Source: Prado023 sp963818445
GTDB taxonomy: Bacteria; Actinomycetota; Actinomycetes; S36-B12; CAIYMF01
NCBI GenBank assembly: GCA_963818445.1
Contig: CAWFSG010000020.1
Coordinates: 1 to 64,000 of the forward strand
Reading direction: 5' to 3'
DNA: 64,000 nucleotides
Part shown: positions 18,208 to 26,925 of the stretch, piece after piece
Numbering within the stretch: position 1 is the stretch's first letter
Layout: every line of letters starts with the position of its first letter
Program-made: the position numbers and the translations under genes
Notes under the pieces: model-generated
What the model saw: only the letters and a program-made list of their open reading frames with translations
The model's database searches: none
What the model was told of the DNA's origin: nothing

Positions 18208-18639
18208 TCAGTCGCGGGCGAGCCAGGCGCGTGCGCCGATCCAGATGACGGCGGCTTCGATGAGCAGGGAGATCATCCCCAGGGGCTCGGTCCAGTTGCC
18301 GATGTCGTCCGTGGCGTTGGGCATCCCGATGGTCCGGTTGATCACGAACCCGACGAGCACGGCGGCGGACAGCCCGGCGGAGGCGGCCATCAGGCGGCGG
18401 TCAGCCCGGGTGGTGACGAGCTCGGCCAGGACCAGCGAGGTGGCGATCAGCCCGATGTAGGCCCAGCCCAAGTAGGGCACCTCCTGCATCTTGCCGGGCA
18501 GGTCGGCCAGGTGGGCGGCGGCGATGCCGAACAGGCCGGCGGCGACCAGGGCGCGCCGGATGATCGAGGTCCCGGACGTGGGGGTCAGGATGCTGGTCGC
18601 CGCGGGACCGGTGGGCTGGTCGAGTGTTGTGGTGTTCAT
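18208..18639 (-). CDS. Four-helix membrane protein of unknown function
   Basis: 143 residues: a Thr/Pro-rich N-terminus, then four hydrophobic helices (RALVAAGLFGIAAAHL; GWAYIGLIATSLVLAELV; AASAGLSAAVLVGFVI; MISLLIEAAVIWIGARAWL). ATG 18639 follows an AGGAGA RBS. It is divergent from the histidine kinase gene, so it may belong to the regulon of that two-component system (inference). I do not recognise the family. Confidence 0.7.
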   Translation of the reverse strand: MNTTTLDQPTGPAATSILTPTSGTSIIRRALVAAGLFGIAAAHLADLPGKMQEVPYLGWAYIGLIATSLVLAELVTTRADRRLMAASAGLSAAVLVGFVINRTIGMPNATDDIGNWTEPLGMISLLIEAAVIWIGARAWLARD

Positions 18640-18769
18640 GTCAGGTCTCCTTGGGGTGGGGTGTCGAGCTCTTGTGGTGTCAATGAGACAGGAGCCCGGG
18701 TCGACGGGCTGCCCCTGTGTGGTCAACGTGGGGTAAACGCCGCCAGCCGGGTGCCGGGGGAGTCGTGGC

Positions 18770-20077
18770 GTGGGGCAGGCTGGCCCTGTGCACCCCGCCT
18801 CGCCCGCCCTGCGGCGGATCCTGCTGCGGTCGTTCGTGGCGATCAACCTGCTCGCGGTGCTGCTGCTCGCGGTCCCCCTGGCGTGGGCGATCGCCCAGAC
18901 CTACCGGGCGGAGGCGGTCGCCACCCTGGAGAAGGAGGCCACCCGGGTCCTCGCGCTCACTGCGGAATCCTCGCTGGAGGTCCTACCCCCGCCGCTGAAC
19001 CCGGAGGTTGAGGTCGGCATCTTCGACGCGTCGGGGAATCTCGTCGCAGGGTCGGGACCGGACACGGATTCGGATGCGGTGGGCGCCCTGGGTGACGGGG
19101 TCTCACGGGTGACGACCGAGGCGGGCCAGCTCGCGGTCTACGTGCCGTTCGATCGGGAGGGTGGGGCGGCGGTGACGATCCGAGCGGTCTCGCCGCTGGC
19201 GGATGTGCGCGAACGGACCGCGCGCGCGTGGGCGATCCTGGTCAGTCTGGTCGCCGTGTCCGTCGGGGTGTCCGCGCTCGTGGCGCTGCGCCGGGCCCGC
19301 CAGCTGGCCGCGCCGTTCGAGCAGCTGGCCGGCGCGGCCCACGACCTGCGGGCGGGCGGCTTCGCGCTGAGGATCCCAGCCACCGGGGTGGCTGAGGGCG
19401 ACGAGGTGGCGCGTGCCCTGGAGGCGGCCGCACGCAGTGCCGCCGACCGGGTGGACAGCGCCCACGCCCTGGCCGAGGACGCCAGCCACCAGGTCCGCAC
19501 GCCGATCACCGCAGCCCGGCTCGCACTGGAGTCCGCACTGTCGATCCCCGGATCGGACCTGGAGCGGGCTGCTCGCACCGCTGTCGACCAGCTCGACCGG
19601 GCCTCGGGTGCCCTGGGCGAGGTGCTCGCGCTGCGCCGGGACCCGTCCGCGCAGGCGCCGCTCGGCCCTGCCCTGGCAGCGGTGCAGGCGGCGGTGGCAC
19701 GTTGGCAGGGGGTTCTGGCGGCGACCGGGCGCGGCTGCATGCTGGTCGACGACGGGATGACCACTGATGCGCGGGTGGCAGACACGGTGCTGGGCCAGAT
19801 CCTCGACATCCTGCTGGACAACAGCGTGAAGCACGGGACCGGTGACGTGCGGGTGGCAGCCCGTGAGATCGGCGACTGGTTGCTCGTCGACGTCACCGAC
19901 GCTGGCAGGGTGACCGCCGGCGCGGACGTGATCTTCACCCGGGGTGCGGGTCGGGGCACCGGCCTGGGCCTGGCCCTGGGACAGTCGTTGGCCGAGAGTG
20001 CCGGCGGCCGGCTCGTGCTGTCCGACCACGATCCGACCCGGTTCACCCTGGCCCTGCCGATCGAGGAGACATCATGA
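18770..20077 (+). CDS. Two-component sensor histidine kinase
   Basis: 435 residues. A membrane helix near residue 20 (FVAINLLAVLLLAVPLAW), an extracytoplasmic domain to about residue 150, a second helix, HAMP, then the dimerisation domain with phospho-accepting His in EDASHQVRTPI and the ATPase domain with N box LLDNSVKHG and G box GRGTGLGLAL. GTG 18770 is chosen because GGGGGAG lies seven bases upstream; GTG 18788 is possible. It overlaps the response-regulator gene by four bases (ATGA). Its position beside the flavinylation module suggests an envelope redox or stress signal (inference). Confidence 0.9.
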   Translation: MGQAGPVHPASPALRRILLRSFVAINLLAVLLLAVPLAWAIAQTYRAEAVATLEKEATRVLALTAESSLEVLPPPLNPEVEVGIFDASGNLVAGSGPDTDSDAVGALGDGVSRVTTEAGQLAVYVPFDREGGAAVTIRAVSPLADVRERTARAWAILVSLVAVSVGVSALVALRRARQLAAPFEQLAGAAHDLRAGGFALRIPATGVAEGDEVARALEAAARSAADRVDSAHALAEDASHQVRTPITAARLALESALSIPGSDLERAARTAVDQLDRASGALGEVLALRRDPSAQAPLGPALAAVQAAVARWQGVLAATGRGCMLVDDGMTTDARVADTVLGQILDILLDNSVKHGTGDVRVAAREIGDWLLVDVTDAGRVTAGADVIFTRGAGRGTGLGLALGQSLAESAGGRLVLSDHDPTRFTLALPIEETS

Positions 20078-20763
20078 CGACGATCTGGGTCATCGAGGAC
20101 GACGACGACCTGGCCCTACCGCTGGTCGCCACCCTCCGGTCTGCGGGGCATGAGGCGTACCGGCAGGCGACCATCGCCCAGGCTCGGGCCGCCCTGGACG
20201 ACTCGACCCCGCAACCGGACCTGGTGCTGCTTGACCTGGGCCTGCCCGACGGCGACGGGATCGGCCTGTGCCGGCTGCTGCGCCTGGGCCTGCCCGAGGC
20301 CGTGATCGTGGTGCTCACGGCCCGCGACGGGGAATCCGACGTGATCATCGCACTGGACGCCGGGGCCGATGACTACCTGCTCAAGCCGTTCCGGCTCGTC
20401 GAGCTCCTGGCCCGGATCCGGGCGCACCTGCGCCGCGTCCCCTCCCAGCTCGACGAGGTCCACAGCGCATCGGGGGTGACGGTCGACCCCGCCGCCCGTC
20501 GGGTCGTTGCCAACGGCCAGGAGCTTGCCCTGCGACCCAAGGAGTACAAGCTGCTCGAGGACCTGGTCATGCACGCCGGGCTGGCCGTACGACGCGAGGA
20601 CCTCATGTCCCGGGTCTGGGACGAGTACTGGGATGGATCGACCAAGACCCTGGACATGCACATCTCCTTGCTGCGCGCCAAGCTGGCCGCGGTGGGGATC
20701 ACCGACGTGCTCACCACCCTGCGTGGCGTCGGCTACCGCTTCGAAGACCGACCGCGAACCTGA
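20074..20763 (+). CDS. OmpR-family response regulator
   Basis: 229 residues: receiver domain (residues about 1-115) with the acidic pocket IEDDDD, phospho-acceptor Asp in LVLLDLGLPDGDG and conserved Lys in DDYLLKPF; winged-helix DNA-binding domain (about 130-225) with LRPKEYKLLEDLV and LRGVGYRFED. It is the cognate partner of the kinase whose stop it overlaps. Confidence 0.93.
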   Translation: MTTIWVIEDDDDLALPLVATLRSAGHEAYRQATIAQARAALDDSTPQPDLVLLDLGLPDGDGIGLCRLLRLGLPEAVIVVLTARDGESDVIIALDAGADDYLLKPFRLVELLARIRAHLRRVPSQLDEVHSASGVTVDPAARRVVANGQELALRPKEYKLLEDLVMHAGLAVRREDLMSRVWDEYWDGSTKTLDMHISLLRAKLAAVGITDVLTTLRGVGYRFEDRPRT

Positions 20764-20782
20764 CCGCTGGAGGTGCCCAGCC

Positions 20783-21442
20783 ATGCTCTCCCTCGCCCGG
20801 GAACGGGCCACCGCAGCATCCCTGGTCGCAGTCGCGATCGCCGCCCAGCTGATCATCCCGGCACGTCTCGTGGTCGGCCCGGTTCTGTTCCTCCCCCTCG
20901 TGGAGGTGGCCCTGCTCGCGACCCTGCTTCTCGGCCGGCGCCGTATCCGGGACCCGCACCATGGCGGCCTGCGGACCGTGGCCCTCGTCCTGGCGACGAT
21001 CATGGTGCTCGCGGCGGTGCTGGCCACGGTCCGTCTCGTGGAGATGGTCGTGACCGGTCAGGGGGGGATCGCCCCGGTGGACCTGATCCGCGCCGGGACG
21101 GGGATCTGGATCACCAACGTCATCGCGTTCGCGATCCTCTACTGGGAGATCGACCTCGGCGGCCCGGCAAGGCGTTCCCTCACGGAAGTTGAACGGGGGC
21201 CTGGGGCGGCGCCGACGCCGGACTTCCTGTTCCCCCAGTACGACTCGACGCGCACCCCTCACGACTGGCAGCCAACCGTGGCCGACTACCTGTACACATC
21301 GTTCACCAACGCCACGGCGTTCAGCCCGACCGACACGATGCCCACCGGGCACCGCGCCAAGGCGATGATGGCCAGCCAGTCAGCCGTCGCCCTGATCACG
21401 ATGGCGTTCCTGTTCGCCCGCGCCATCAACACCCTGCACTGA
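20783..21442 (+). CDS. DUF1345-like membrane protein
   Basis: 219 residues with five hydrophobic helices and the late motif DYLYTSFTNATAFSPTDTMP followed by a final helix, a pattern shared with DUF1345-like proteins. ATG 20783 follows GGAGG and lies 19 bases after the response regulator, so it may be the third gene of that operon. Function unknown. A 14-bp perfect palindrome CCCCGGATCCGGGG (21454-21467) just after the stop could be a terminator. Confidence 0.7.
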   Translation: MLSLARERATAASLVAVAIAAQLIIPARLVVGPVLFLPLVEVALLATLLLGRRRIRDPHHGGLRTVALVLATIMVLAAVLATVRLVEMVVTGQGGIAPVDLIRAGTGIWITNVIAFAILYWEIDLGGPARRSLTEVERGPGAAPTPDFLFPQYDSTRTPHDWQPTVADYLYTSFTNATAFSPTDTMPTGHRAKAMMASQSAVALITMAFLFARAINTLH

Positions 21443-21546
21443 ACGGGACGCTTCCCCGGATCCGGGGGCGGGGCGCGCCACCGCATCGCGTTGCTTACAC
21501 GGTCCGAACGATCCCGCTGTGTACAACAGCACCGTCCGGGAGGATC

Positions 21547-21565
21547 CTCGGTTAGGCAAGCCTCA
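21547..21565. promoter_or_regulatory. DtxR/IdeR-like iron box candidate
   Basis: CTCGGTTAGGCAAGCCTCA matches 14 of 19 positions of the DtxR/IdeR consensus (TTAGGTTAGSCTAACCTAA), including the core GGTTAGGC. It lies 32 bases before the ATG of the 21597 gene. Confidence 0.4.
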
Positions 21566-21596
21566 GTTGAGGACACTCCAATCGAAGGACGTTGTG

Positions 21597-21938
21597 ATGG
21601 CGCTGATGGCAGTGGCATTCCCGATCGCACCCGGCCAGAGCGAGATGTGGCACGCATGGATGGGCGAACTGGCCGGTGCCCGCGGCGACGAGTTCGTCGC
21701 CTCCCGACGCTCGGCAGGGGTGCGTGAACGCACCTATCTGCAGGCGACCCCGATGGGTGAACTGGTCATCGTCACGCTCGAGGGCGACGACCCGCTGGGG
21801 TCCTTCGCGCAGATGATGAGCGCTGACGACGAGTTCACGAAGTGGTTCATCGCCAAGGCGAGCGAGGCTCATGGGATGGACCTGTCCCAGCCGATGGCCG
21901 AAGCCCCCTCCCGGCTCATCCTCGATACCGAGGGGTGA
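21597..21938 (+). CDS. Small dimeric alpha/beta-barrel-like protein
   Basis: 113 residues, soluble. The pattern FPIAPGQSEMWHAWMGEL, an R-E-R-T-Y-L-Q strand, LVIVTLEGDDP and a C-terminal amphipathic stretch suggests a ferredoxin-like dimeric alpha/beta barrel of the ABM or DUF6176 kind. A haem-degrading or monooxygenase activity would fit the possible iron box upstream, but no catalytic residues can be pointed to. RBS GAAGGAC precedes ATG 21597. Confidence 0.6.
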   Translation: MALMAVAFPIAPGQSEMWHAWMGELAGARGDEFVASRRSAGVRERTYLQATPMGELVIVTLEGDDPLGSFAQMMSADDEFTKWFIAKASEAHGMDLSQPMAEAPSRLILDTEG

Positions 21939-22010
21939 CCGGTCCGGCGAACCGACCAGGTGCCATCATCAGCGATGCTCACCGATCATCTCAAGGACGA
22001 CGGAGCATCG

Positions 22011-22889
22011 ATGGTCCAGAGCCCGACAAGCGCGGTCTCACAGTTGTTGAGTCGTCGCGATGCGCGTTGGGTGCTACGTCGGTGCGCCCGTCGGGGCCAC
22101 GTCCTGGCGCATGTTTCCGATCCAGGGCTGAGCGCCTTGACGGGTCCGATCGCGGGGCCCCCCGACTCCTCCGGTCTGCTGTGTTGCCTGCGCTGCGGCA
22201 GTTGGATCGACCCTGTGCGGGCCCTCGGTTCAGAACTGCTGGGAACCGCCGCCTCGCCCGTGAACGTGGCAGACCTCCCGCTTCCCGTCCGCGGAGCCCA
22301 CGGCCGGCGATTCGGGCTGCTCCGGCTCCTGGCGGTGGAACGCGCGGTGCGGGGCCTGCTGATGCTCCTCGGCGCGATCATCGCCTTCCAAGTGGCCTCC
22401 GAGCGGGCCCCGATCCTGTCGGGCATCGAGCGGCTCCTGGTCGCGTACCGTCCGCTGGGGCAGGAACTCGGGCTGCAACTGACCGGCTCCTGGGTCATCA
22501 CAGAGTTCGAGAAGTACCTCGGCGGCAACGGCAACGCGTTCCGACTCGCCGGTGCAGGCCTGCTGTGCTACGGAATCGTGCAGATCGTCGAGGGGGTGGG
22601 CCTGTGGGGCGGCTGGCGGTGGGCCGAGTACCTTGCGGCGATCGCAACGTCGCTGTTCATCCCGCTGGAGATCTACGAACTCGCGCACAAGCCGACACCA
22701 TTGAAGGCCATCGCGCTCGTGATCAACATCGTCGTGGTCATCTACCTGGTCTACAAAGGCCGACTGTTCGGGGTCCGCGGCGGGCACCAGAAGTTCCTCG
22801 CCGAACTCCGGGACTCCACCCTGCCCGCCGACATGCTGCGCTCACTGTCCCGCTCGAGCACGGAGCTGACCGGCCACCGGGTGGTGTGA
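22011..22889 (+). CDS. DUF2127 membrane protein with N-terminal Cys-pair domain
   Basis: 292 residues. The C-terminal part (residues about 100-250) is a DUF2127 domain: FGLLRLLAVERAVRGLLML, IVEGVGLWGGWRWAEYLAA, SLFIPLEIYELAHKPTPLK. The N-terminal 80 residues hold RRCARRGH and LLCCLRCGSW, spaced like a degenerate zinc ribbon; this part is not in standard DUF2127 proteins such as the one at 8787. ATG 22011 follows GGAG; an upstream ATG (21975) is possible. Confidence 0.75.
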   Translation: MVQSPTSAVSQLLSRRDARWVLRRCARRGHVLAHVSDPGLSALTGPIAGPPDSSGLLCCLRCGSWIDPVRALGSELLGTAASPVNVADLPLPVRGAHGRRFGLLRLLAVERAVRGLLMLLGAIIAFQVASERAPILSGIERLLVAYRPLGQELGLQLTGSWVITEFEKYLGGNGNAFRLAGAGLLCYGIVQIVEGVGLWGGWRWAEYLAAIATSLFIPLEIYELAHKPTPLKAIALVINIVVVIYLVYKGRLFGVRGGHQKFLAELRDSTLPADMLRSLSRSSTELTGHRVV

Positions 22890-23076
22890 GTTGGGCGCCG
22901 GAAGGGTGTCCCCCCCTCCGCCAAGGCGGCACATCTCCGTCCGGACGGGCTGGCGACATGGGCCGATGCCGGTCGTGCGCACCGCCAGAGAACGGTGCCC
23001 GGGGGTTGGCGTAAGGCCTCTGGGCGAGCTGTTTGGTCGCGCGTAGCGTGGGAATCGCATGGAGGAGGTGATGGAC

Positions 23077-23437
23077 ATGTCGAGTCCGACGATCCACCGG
23101 GACTCCCAATCGCCGCAGCCGACGTGGCCGAAGTCAGGTGCAGGGCGGTCGGCGTTGATCGTGGCGGCCCTCGTGGGCGTCTTCATATGTGCTGATCCTG
23201 TTCGCGCTGCCCATGATCGGCGAGGTGTTCGGGGTGGAGTTGGTGCCTGGCATCCTCAACACCTGGCTGTCGCCGCTGATCCTGGTCGTGATGGTCGGCC
23301 TGGTCGCGGCGCTCAGCCTCTTCGCCTGGCGGCGGGGCGATCGGTCCGTCGTGGGCCAGGTGGTGATGATCGTCTCGCTCGCTGGTGGTGCGTTGCTGGC
23401 CTTCGACGTTGTGATGGAGGCCCTCGCTGGGCGCTAG
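23077..23437 (+). CDS. Small three-helix membrane protein (one frameshift)
   Basis: N-terminus MSSPTIHRDSQSPQPTWP with RBS GGAGGAGG eight bases upstream (ATG 23071 is also possible), then a hydrophobic helix RSALIVAALVGVFI interrupted by a one-base insertion near 23186. The frame continues as VLILFALPMIGEVFG and two more helices ending VMEALAGR at 23437. Joined length is about 119 residues. No family recognised. Confidence 0.55.
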
Positions 23438-23628
23438 ACGTCAGGTCGGCTTCTCGTTGGGGCACGTGGGCCCCATGAGTGGCCTCATGGACCCGACAGC
23501 CCAGCGCCGGGCCGGGACCTGCAGCACTTCCTGGGCCGCCGGTGAGGCGGGACACTGGGAGTGCGGGAGGCGGTCACCGGCCCGGTGATCGACCGGCGGG
23601 ATTGCCCCCGGTGAAGGATGGGGTGAGC

Positions 23629-23865
23629 GTGCACCTGTCGACAGGGATGCCTGAGTTGAGCGAGCCAGGGACGGCCTTGGACTCGGCCGTCGAACTGCGA
23701 GTCCTGGCCGACCACGTGGAGGCGTTGGCCGTGCAGCGAGCCAGAGCGCAGGGCTGGGACTGGGAACGGATCGCGGTGGCCCTGCACACGTCACGCAAGC
23801 GAGTGCGGGCCCGGTACGGCCGCCGAGCCAGAAGATGTAACGGAAACAGGCGTGCTGGGAACTAG
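23629..23865 (+). CDS. Small helix-turn-helix protein
   Basis: About 78 residues. The core ELRVLADHVEALAVQRARAQ followed by GWDWERIAVALHTSRKRVRARYGRR is a compact HTH common in actinobacteria, usually beside genes it regulates or with a Clp-N domain. A basic tail follows. Start uncertain: GTG 23611, 23623, 23629 or ATG 23647; 23629 has the best-spaced purine-rich stretch (AAGGATGGGG). Confidence 0.65.
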   Translation: MHLSTGMPELSEPGTALDSAVELRVLADHVEALAVQRARAQGWDWERIAVALHTSRKRVRARYGRRARRCNGNRRAGN

Positions 23866-23923
23866 AGATCGTCGAGTGCTTGCAGGCAGTCGACCAACCA
23901 ACGACAGCGAATGGAGTGGACTC

Positions 23924-24658
23924 ATGCGAAGTGGCGCGGTGGCGGGGTGGGCTGTGACCGCAGTCCTGGTGCTCGCCGGGTGCGGCACGGGGGACGGCAC
24001 AGCCGACCAGGCTCCCACGACGGCGGCACCCACCCCCCTACAGACGATCTCCCCGACCAGAATGGCGGTCGCGAACCTGTTGCTGGCCGAGGGAGTCCCT
24101 CCCGCACCCCCCGGCACCGTCGTCGACACCACGGGACCGGTGACGGTGAACGGTGTGATCGGCGAGCCCTCCCGGCAGTTCATGACGTGCACGCCCCTGG
24201 AACTCCCCGTGTCCGATGATCCCGGCCCTGCAGAGCCGGATGCCGCCGGGGCGGCATCGTCGAGCTCCGTGATCGGGGCGGCGCAGGTCGACCAGTACGC
24301 CGTCGTCTACGCCGATGACGCCGCAGCGCAGCGTGCACTGGGCCGCGCACGCGACCGTGCGGAGAAGTGCGACGAGTCCTTCGCCATCCACTCCCCCGAC
24401 GCACGCGCAGAAGCGACCATCAGTGCAGTGCCTGACGGCGTCGACGGGTTCCGCGTCCACGTGACCTACTCGGCCGGCGATGGTGGAATGACGTCCGACG
24501 AAGCCAGCGCCGTCCTGCGCTCGGGACCTACGGTCCTCTACCTGAGGGCCAACGAGACCGGGTCCGGAGAGAACGCAGGACTGGACGTCGAGGGCACCCT
24601 TGACTCCACGTGGGTCGAGCAGCTGATTCAGGCAGCAGCGGCGCACCTCACCGAGTAA
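23924..24658 (+). CDS. Lipoprotein with PknH/LpqN-like sensor domain
   Basis: 244 residues. Lipoprotein signal with lipobox LAGC, a Thr/Pro-rich linker, then an extracellular alpha/beta domain (VDQYAVVYADDAAAQRALGR, EKCDESFAIH, VHVTYSAG) reminiscent of the PknH C-terminal sensor family, with paired cysteines. ATG 23924 has GGAGTGG upstream. Possible ligand unknown; the family assignment is tentative. Confidence 0.7.
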   Translation: MRSGAVAGWAVTAVLVLAGCGTGDGTADQAPTTAAPTPLQTISPTRMAVANLLLAEGVPPAPPGTVVDTTGPVTVNGVIGEPSRQFMTCTPLELPVSDDPGPAEPDAAGAASSSSVIGAAQVDQYAVVYADDAAAQRALGRARDRAEKCDESFAIHSPDARAEATISAVPDGVDGFRVHVTYSAGDGGMTSDEASAVLRSGPTVLYLRANETGSGENAGLDVEGTLDSTWVEQLIQAAAAHLTE

Positions 24659-25040
24659 CGAATTCCAGTCTGGCTGGCATCCCAGACTTGTCCGCGTCCG
24701 ACCTCATGTGTCGGTGCAGGTGTAGGTCGGTGTTCGGCGACTCGTCAACGCTTCGGGTCGCCAGGGTTTCGCCTACCTGTCGTTCGCTTGGGACCCTTCA
24801 TGCGCCACTCACCAAGAGGCGCTGCCCTGAGCCCGTCGCTGACCGTGCTGCCCGGGCACGATCCGCCCGGGTGTTCTGGGTGACCCCTTTGGATGGTCGA
24901 ACGCACGAGGAAAGCCCACCGGCATCCTGAGGACCGGCCTCGGCTTCCGCCGGGGCCGATCGGTTGTCTCCGGGCTCTCGGTGATTGGACTTTCCCCGGC
25001 CGGGGTTGACGTGAGTGGCCAGCGGCTCCGCCCCGACCCC
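24659..25040 (+). other. 382-base intergenic region
   Basis: No convincing gene on either strand. It holds a 10-bp hairpin (CGGCCTCGGC / GCCGGGGCCG, 24935-24958, one wobble pair, loop TTCC) that could terminate the convergent lipoprotein and amine-oxidase transcripts. Confidence 0.4.
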
Positions 25041-26694
25041 CTACTTGGCGTAGGCGTAGATCTCGTTTGCGGCGCGGAGGCCTTCGACGGCTCCGCCTTC
25101 GATGTAGCCCTGGTAGTCGTTGGAGATGTACTCGCCGGCGAAGTGCAGGTTGCCCTGCGGGATGGATTCGTATCCTGAGTACTTCTGGCAGTAGCCGGGG
25201 CTCCAGTAGGAGTAGGCGCCCCTGGTGTAGGGGTTCAGGTGCCAGAGGCTGGCGGTGGCCTTGCCGTTCCACCGAGAGCTGAGTCCGGGCACGACGGGCT
25301 CGGCCTGCCCCAGGAAGGTCTTGGCCATGGTCGCGATCGACTTGCCCAGTGTGCCGGGGCTGGCGGTGGTGGCGAACGGGGCCGAGGCGGTCAGTGCGCG
25401 GGTCACGTCACCGCCGGTGTAGTTGACCAGGATCCCAGAGGGACCGGTCTGGCCGCGGGTGACGTCCCAGTACAGCTGGTAGCCCCGGTCGGAGAACGAT
25501 TCGCCGTTGCTCGGCCCACCCCACGGCCCTGACTGGTTCCAGAGCCGATCGGTGAACTGCAGTTGCACCTTGGCGTTGGCGCCCATCGGGTAGTTCCGGA
25601 AGACACCGACCATGAGCGGGTCCAACCCGGCCCCGGCGAACGCGCCGGCTGCCTCGAGCTGGCGCAGGATGGCGATGGGCAGCGCGAGGATGACCTTGTC
25701 GGCCGTTACCGTCTTGGTGGTGCTGCCCACCCGGAAGTTCAGGGTCAGCGAGCCGTCGCTGTTGCGGGTGACGCGCTCCAGGGACCATCCAGTGCTGATC
25801 CTGTCGCGGCCGACCACGCCGACCTGTCCGGTGATGATCTGGTCGTTGCCGCCGAGCAGCTTCCAGCGCTCGTCGGACAGGCCGTACATGCTGAAGTTAC
25901 CGGGCGAGGCCTTCCACCCCAGCAGCCCCAGCAGGTTCAATGCGCTCTGTCGTGTGGTCTCCTCGCCGTACTCGATGTTGTAGGCGACATCGAGCAGCTG
26001 GCCCATCCGCGACGCGTGCCCGCCCGGGACCCGGGACTCGATCCAGTTGTAGAGCGTCATGTTCGACAGGGCGATCCCAGCCGCGGTGTTGGTGGTGTTG
26101 TAGGCGATCGGCCACGTGAAGCTCTGCATGTCCCCGGTGATCGCAGCGTTCACGGCCTTGAAGTCGTCCAGGACGGCCGAGGCGGGGTAGTAGCCACCGT
26201 CGAAGTAGTAGATGTCCTCGGCTTGGTTCTGCTGGGTGTCGAAGGTCTGGATGCCGAAGCGTTGGGCGAGACCGAGGACGGTCTTGTGGTTCGAGTCGAT
26301 CAGCTCACCACCCCACTCGGCGATCTGGCCGTCGTTCCAGAACCCGGAGTGGTCGGTCCACACGCGCCCTCCGAGGCGGTCGGGGTTCGCCTCGTACACA
26401 CCGACCTTCGTGAACCCGAGATCGGTCAGACGCATGGCCGCCGTCATCCCCGCGATGCCCGCACCGACGACCGCGATGCGCGGCTGCAGGCGCGGCGCTG
26501 ACGCGGCCGACGCGCGCCCTTGAGCCATGCCGGTCAGGGCGGTGCGCGCCGGCCAACGCCGCTGCGCCGGTCAGGAAGCGTCGCCGGCTCAGCTGAGCGC
26601 CCAACACCTCATCGGCGGGAACCCCGGTCCGGTCGGCGGTCTGGTGCGCGTGGGCGACCGCCTGCAGTCGGCGGGCCAGCGGGGTACGTGCCAT
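25041..26694 (-). CDS. Tat-exported flavin amine oxidase (one frameshift)
   Basis: Reconstructed length is about 550 residues. Twin-arginine signal LSRRRFLTGAAALAG near residue 36, then the monoamine-oxidase fold: FAD motif VVGAGIAGMTAAMRL, LGGRVWTD, and the C-terminal FAD motif LHFAGEYISNDYQGYIEGG. It should oxidise an amine or L-amino acid outside the membrane, giving aldehyde or keto acid, ammonia and H2O2. A one-base insertion near 26545 separates the Tat signal from the catalytic frame; the catalytic frame alone starts at 26528. RBS GAGGAG precedes ATG 26694. It is divergent from the secreted protein gene at 26926, with the operator at 26836-26849 between them. Confidence 0.85.
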
Positions 26695-26835
26695 CGTGGC
26701 TCCTCAGTTAGGTGAGCCAGACCATAGGGGTCCTTCGGACCGTATGGGGTGATTTGACGGAATCCGGCTTCAGTGTCGCGCGCACCCGGGCGCTCCAGAG
26801 TCCACCCATCCGTTGGCGAGGACGGCGGGGGAAAT

Positions 26836-26849
26836 CCCTGACTTCTGGG
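26836..26849. promoter_or_regulatory. Operator-like site, redox cluster copy A
   Basis: CCCTGACTTCTGGG ends 77 bases before the ATG of the 26926 gene. The same element at the same distance precedes the FAD oxidase gene (28955-28968), within a 93-base gap-free similarity. Confidence 0.55.
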
Positions 26850-26925
26850 ATGGTGCCCTGCTTGCGCCGATGCCACGCTCGTCGTGCCGGCCGCACCGCA
26901 GCGGCCACGAGACGAGGAGAAGCTC

